A stretch of 64,000 nt of DNA from Planctomycetota bacterium. Lineage in GTDB: Bacteria > Planctomycetota > JAJSAM01 > JAJVHW01. Under the pieces are notes generated by a model. It ran no database searches and had not been told where the DNA came from. It was given only the letters and a program-made list of their open reading frames with translations. Location: assembly GCA_021776825.1 (NCBI GenBank), contig JAJFFG010000050.1, positions 1 to 64,000 on the forward strand. The letters are read 5' to 3'. A program made the translations under genes and the position numbers. The number at the start of each line of letters is the position of its first letter. The first letter of the stretch is position 1. Shown here piece after piece: positions 62,669 to 64,000 of this stretch.

Positions 62669-64000
62669 ATGCCGAAACTGACGTACACGATCGACGGCAA
62701 CGAGAAGATCGTCGAGGTGACCGAATCGTGCTCGATCGGCAAGGCCGACGGCAACACGATCGTGCTCGCCGATGAGCCGGCAGCGTCGCGTCGTCACTGC
62801 CAGATCATGAAGTTGTCGAAGAGCTTCGAGATCTCTGATCTGGGCAGCACGAACGGCACCAAGGTCAACGGCAAGACGGTGAAACGACACTCACTGCGCC
62901 ACGGTGACCGCATCGAGATCGGCGAGACGGCTCTGCGTTGGGCCGAGCGCGAGGAGGATGGGAAGAGCGCCGCCGCCGAGGCTGGCGGCTGCTATCTGGT
63001 CCTCGCTGGCGGCGCTCGCGATGGCGAGCGCGTGAAGATCGGGAGTCGCGTCACCTTCGGTCGCAAGCCGTCCAACGACATCTCGTTCGACAGCTCCGCC
63101 GTCTCCGGCTTCCACTGCGAGATCTCGAAGGAGGGCGGCGCGTACGTCCTGCGCGACCTCGGTTCGACCAACGGCACGATGGTCGACGGCGAGCCGATCA
63201 CCGAGATCGCGCTCCAGCACGGCCAGCGGCTCCGCGTCGGCGATCAGCGCATCGTCTTCGTCGATCCGTCCGTCTCCGACTTCGAAGAGGCGATGGCGGC
63301 GGTGGACGACCTCGGCTCGGAGTGGGGCATGCTCCGCGCCGAGATGGACATGTCCCGCGCGCAGTCCGCGCGGCGCAGTCAGGTCGTCGGCTTCGTCGCC
63401 CTCGCGGTCGTGGTCGGCATCGGAGGCTGGGTCCTGTCGAACCCCGACATGTTCGGCGAGCAGGTCGCTGGGCTCGAGGTCGACCCCGACAACCTCCTGA
63501 AGGACAACGACTTCTCCTTCGAGGACCTGGCCTCGGGCTGGGACGTCAAGGCCGGCTCGCCGGCGCAGGCCGGCTTCGAAGAGGGCGAGGGCAAGCAGGG
63601 CACGTCGTTCTACGCGGTCGATCGCAAGGGACCGGCGGGTGCTCCCGCGGTGGCCGAGTACACCGGCAAAGAGTTCACGGTCCGTCCCGGTCAGGCGTAC
63701 GAGTTCGGTGGCTGGATGAAGGCCACCGGCGGTGGCCAGGCCGCCATGCGCGTGCTGTGGATCGGTGCCGGCGAGGGCGTGGCGACGCGCCACAGCTCAA
63801 CGCCGCTCGTCTCGGCGGGCAGTTGGACCGAGTCCAAGGCCGTCGCGATGCCGCCCCCGAACACAAGCGCCGCGCGGCTCGAGCTGATCAACGTCGGCGG
63901 CGGGCGCGCGTACTTCGACGACATCTGGGCGAAGCGTTCCGACGGTGGCCCGACCTCGGCCGACGACGGACCGATCAAGGTGCAGGCGAACCCGGACGGG
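62669..64000 (+). CDS. Twin-FHA membrane protein with outer carbohydrate-binding-like domain (partial)
   Basis: Open to the window end (444 codons, 3' end missing). Two FHA domains: about residues 1-92 (CSIGKADGNTIVL, RRHCQI, DLGSTNGTKVNG) and about 110-195 (VTFGRKPSNDISF, GFHCEI, DLGSTNGTMVDG), both with the Arg/Ser/Asn phosphothreonine-binding residues mostly kept. A membrane helix at about 238-256 follows, then an outer beta domain with a GWMKATGGGQAAMRVLW pattern like a carbohydrate-binding module. It probably couples an outside signal or cell-wall contact to phosphorylation inside. Confidence 0.85.
   Translation, partial: MPKLTYTIDGNEKIVEVTESCSIGKADGNTIVLADEPAASRRHCQIMKLSKSFEISDLGSTNGTKVNGKTVKRHSLRHGDRIEIGETALRWAEREEDGKSAAAEAGGCYLVLAGGARDGERVKIGSRVTFGRKPSNDISFDSSAVSGFHCEISKEGGAYVLRDLGSTNGTMVDGEPITEIALQHGQRLRVGDQRIVFVDPSVSDFEEAMAAVDDLGSEWGMLRAEMDMSRAQSARRSQVVGFVALAVVVGIGGWVLSNPDMFGEQVAGLEVDPDNLLKDNDFSFEDLASGWDVKAGSPAQAGFEEGEGKQGTSFYAVDRKGPAGAPAVAEYTGKEFTVRPGQAYEFGGWMKATGGGQAAMRVLWIGAGEGVATRHSSTPLVSAGSWTESKAVAMPPPNTSAARLELINVGGGRAYFDDIWAKRSDGGPTSADDGPIKVQANPDG

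Overview
This 64 kb window is a GC-rich (roughly two thirds G+C by eye) chromosomal segment packed with housekeeping genes and a few surface-protein, repeat and mobile-element patches. It most likely comes from a member of the Planctomycetota. The strongest pointer is the TPR protein with two RNA-polymerase-alpha-CTD-like domains (26853-28166), a gene type known from planctomycetes. Large secreted Ig-like and glycine-rich proteins, FHA-domain signalling proteins and a TMTC-like GT-C/TPR protein fit that placement. No rRNA or phylogenetic marker search was possible, so the phylum is an inference.

Layout. 1-6 kb: two membrane-anchored unknowns, RNase Y (rny), exonuclease VII (xseA-xseB, overlapping) and an unknown. 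6-8 kb: a decayed tyrosine recombinase, a 191-bp tandem duplication and tRNA-Gln(CTG), probably the scar of an island. 8-12.6 kb: secreted lipase-like protein, small lipoprotein, LTA-synthase-type sulfatase. 12.6-18.3 kb: ispA, nadK, lipoprotein, DUF58, BatA-like and coiled-coil membrane protein, mostly with overlapping ends (one operon). 18.3-19.1 kb: a giant imperfect palindrome. 19-23.3 kb: exported protein, single-domain response regulator, large surface protein with a textbook promoter and terminator. 23.5-28.2 kb (minus strand): alphaCTD/TPR protein then ruvA; asnS then moxR. 28.7-31.6 kb: glycine-rich giant surface protein. 31.9-39 kb: murA, ffh, rpsP, HhH-like protein, maf, DUF192, dipeptidase, rpmE. 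39-42.4 kb: prfA, membrane protein, prmC. 42.4-46.1 kb: purL (with two fused PurS-like repeats) and purQ, minus strand. 46-51 kb: accA facing the tig-clpP-clpX operon, with an IS1182-like remnant between accA and clpX. 52-60 kb: tRNA-Leu(TAG), GT2, asnB, TMTC-like protein, rsmE. 60-64 kb: FHA/GAF/sigma54 activator and a twin-FHA membrane protein cut by the window end.

Three themes stand out. First, three copies (231-234 bp) of a MITE-like element lie directly upstream of prmC, of ffh and between a membrane-protein gene and tRNA-Leu. Second, many transcription units carry a TAnnnT box 6-8 nt before the start codon, the signature of leaderless transcription, and this fixes several starts. Third, the IS1182-like remnant supplies the stop codons of both accA and clpX through CTAG at its ends. 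Gene functions are assigned from recognised motifs only; no database search was possible.
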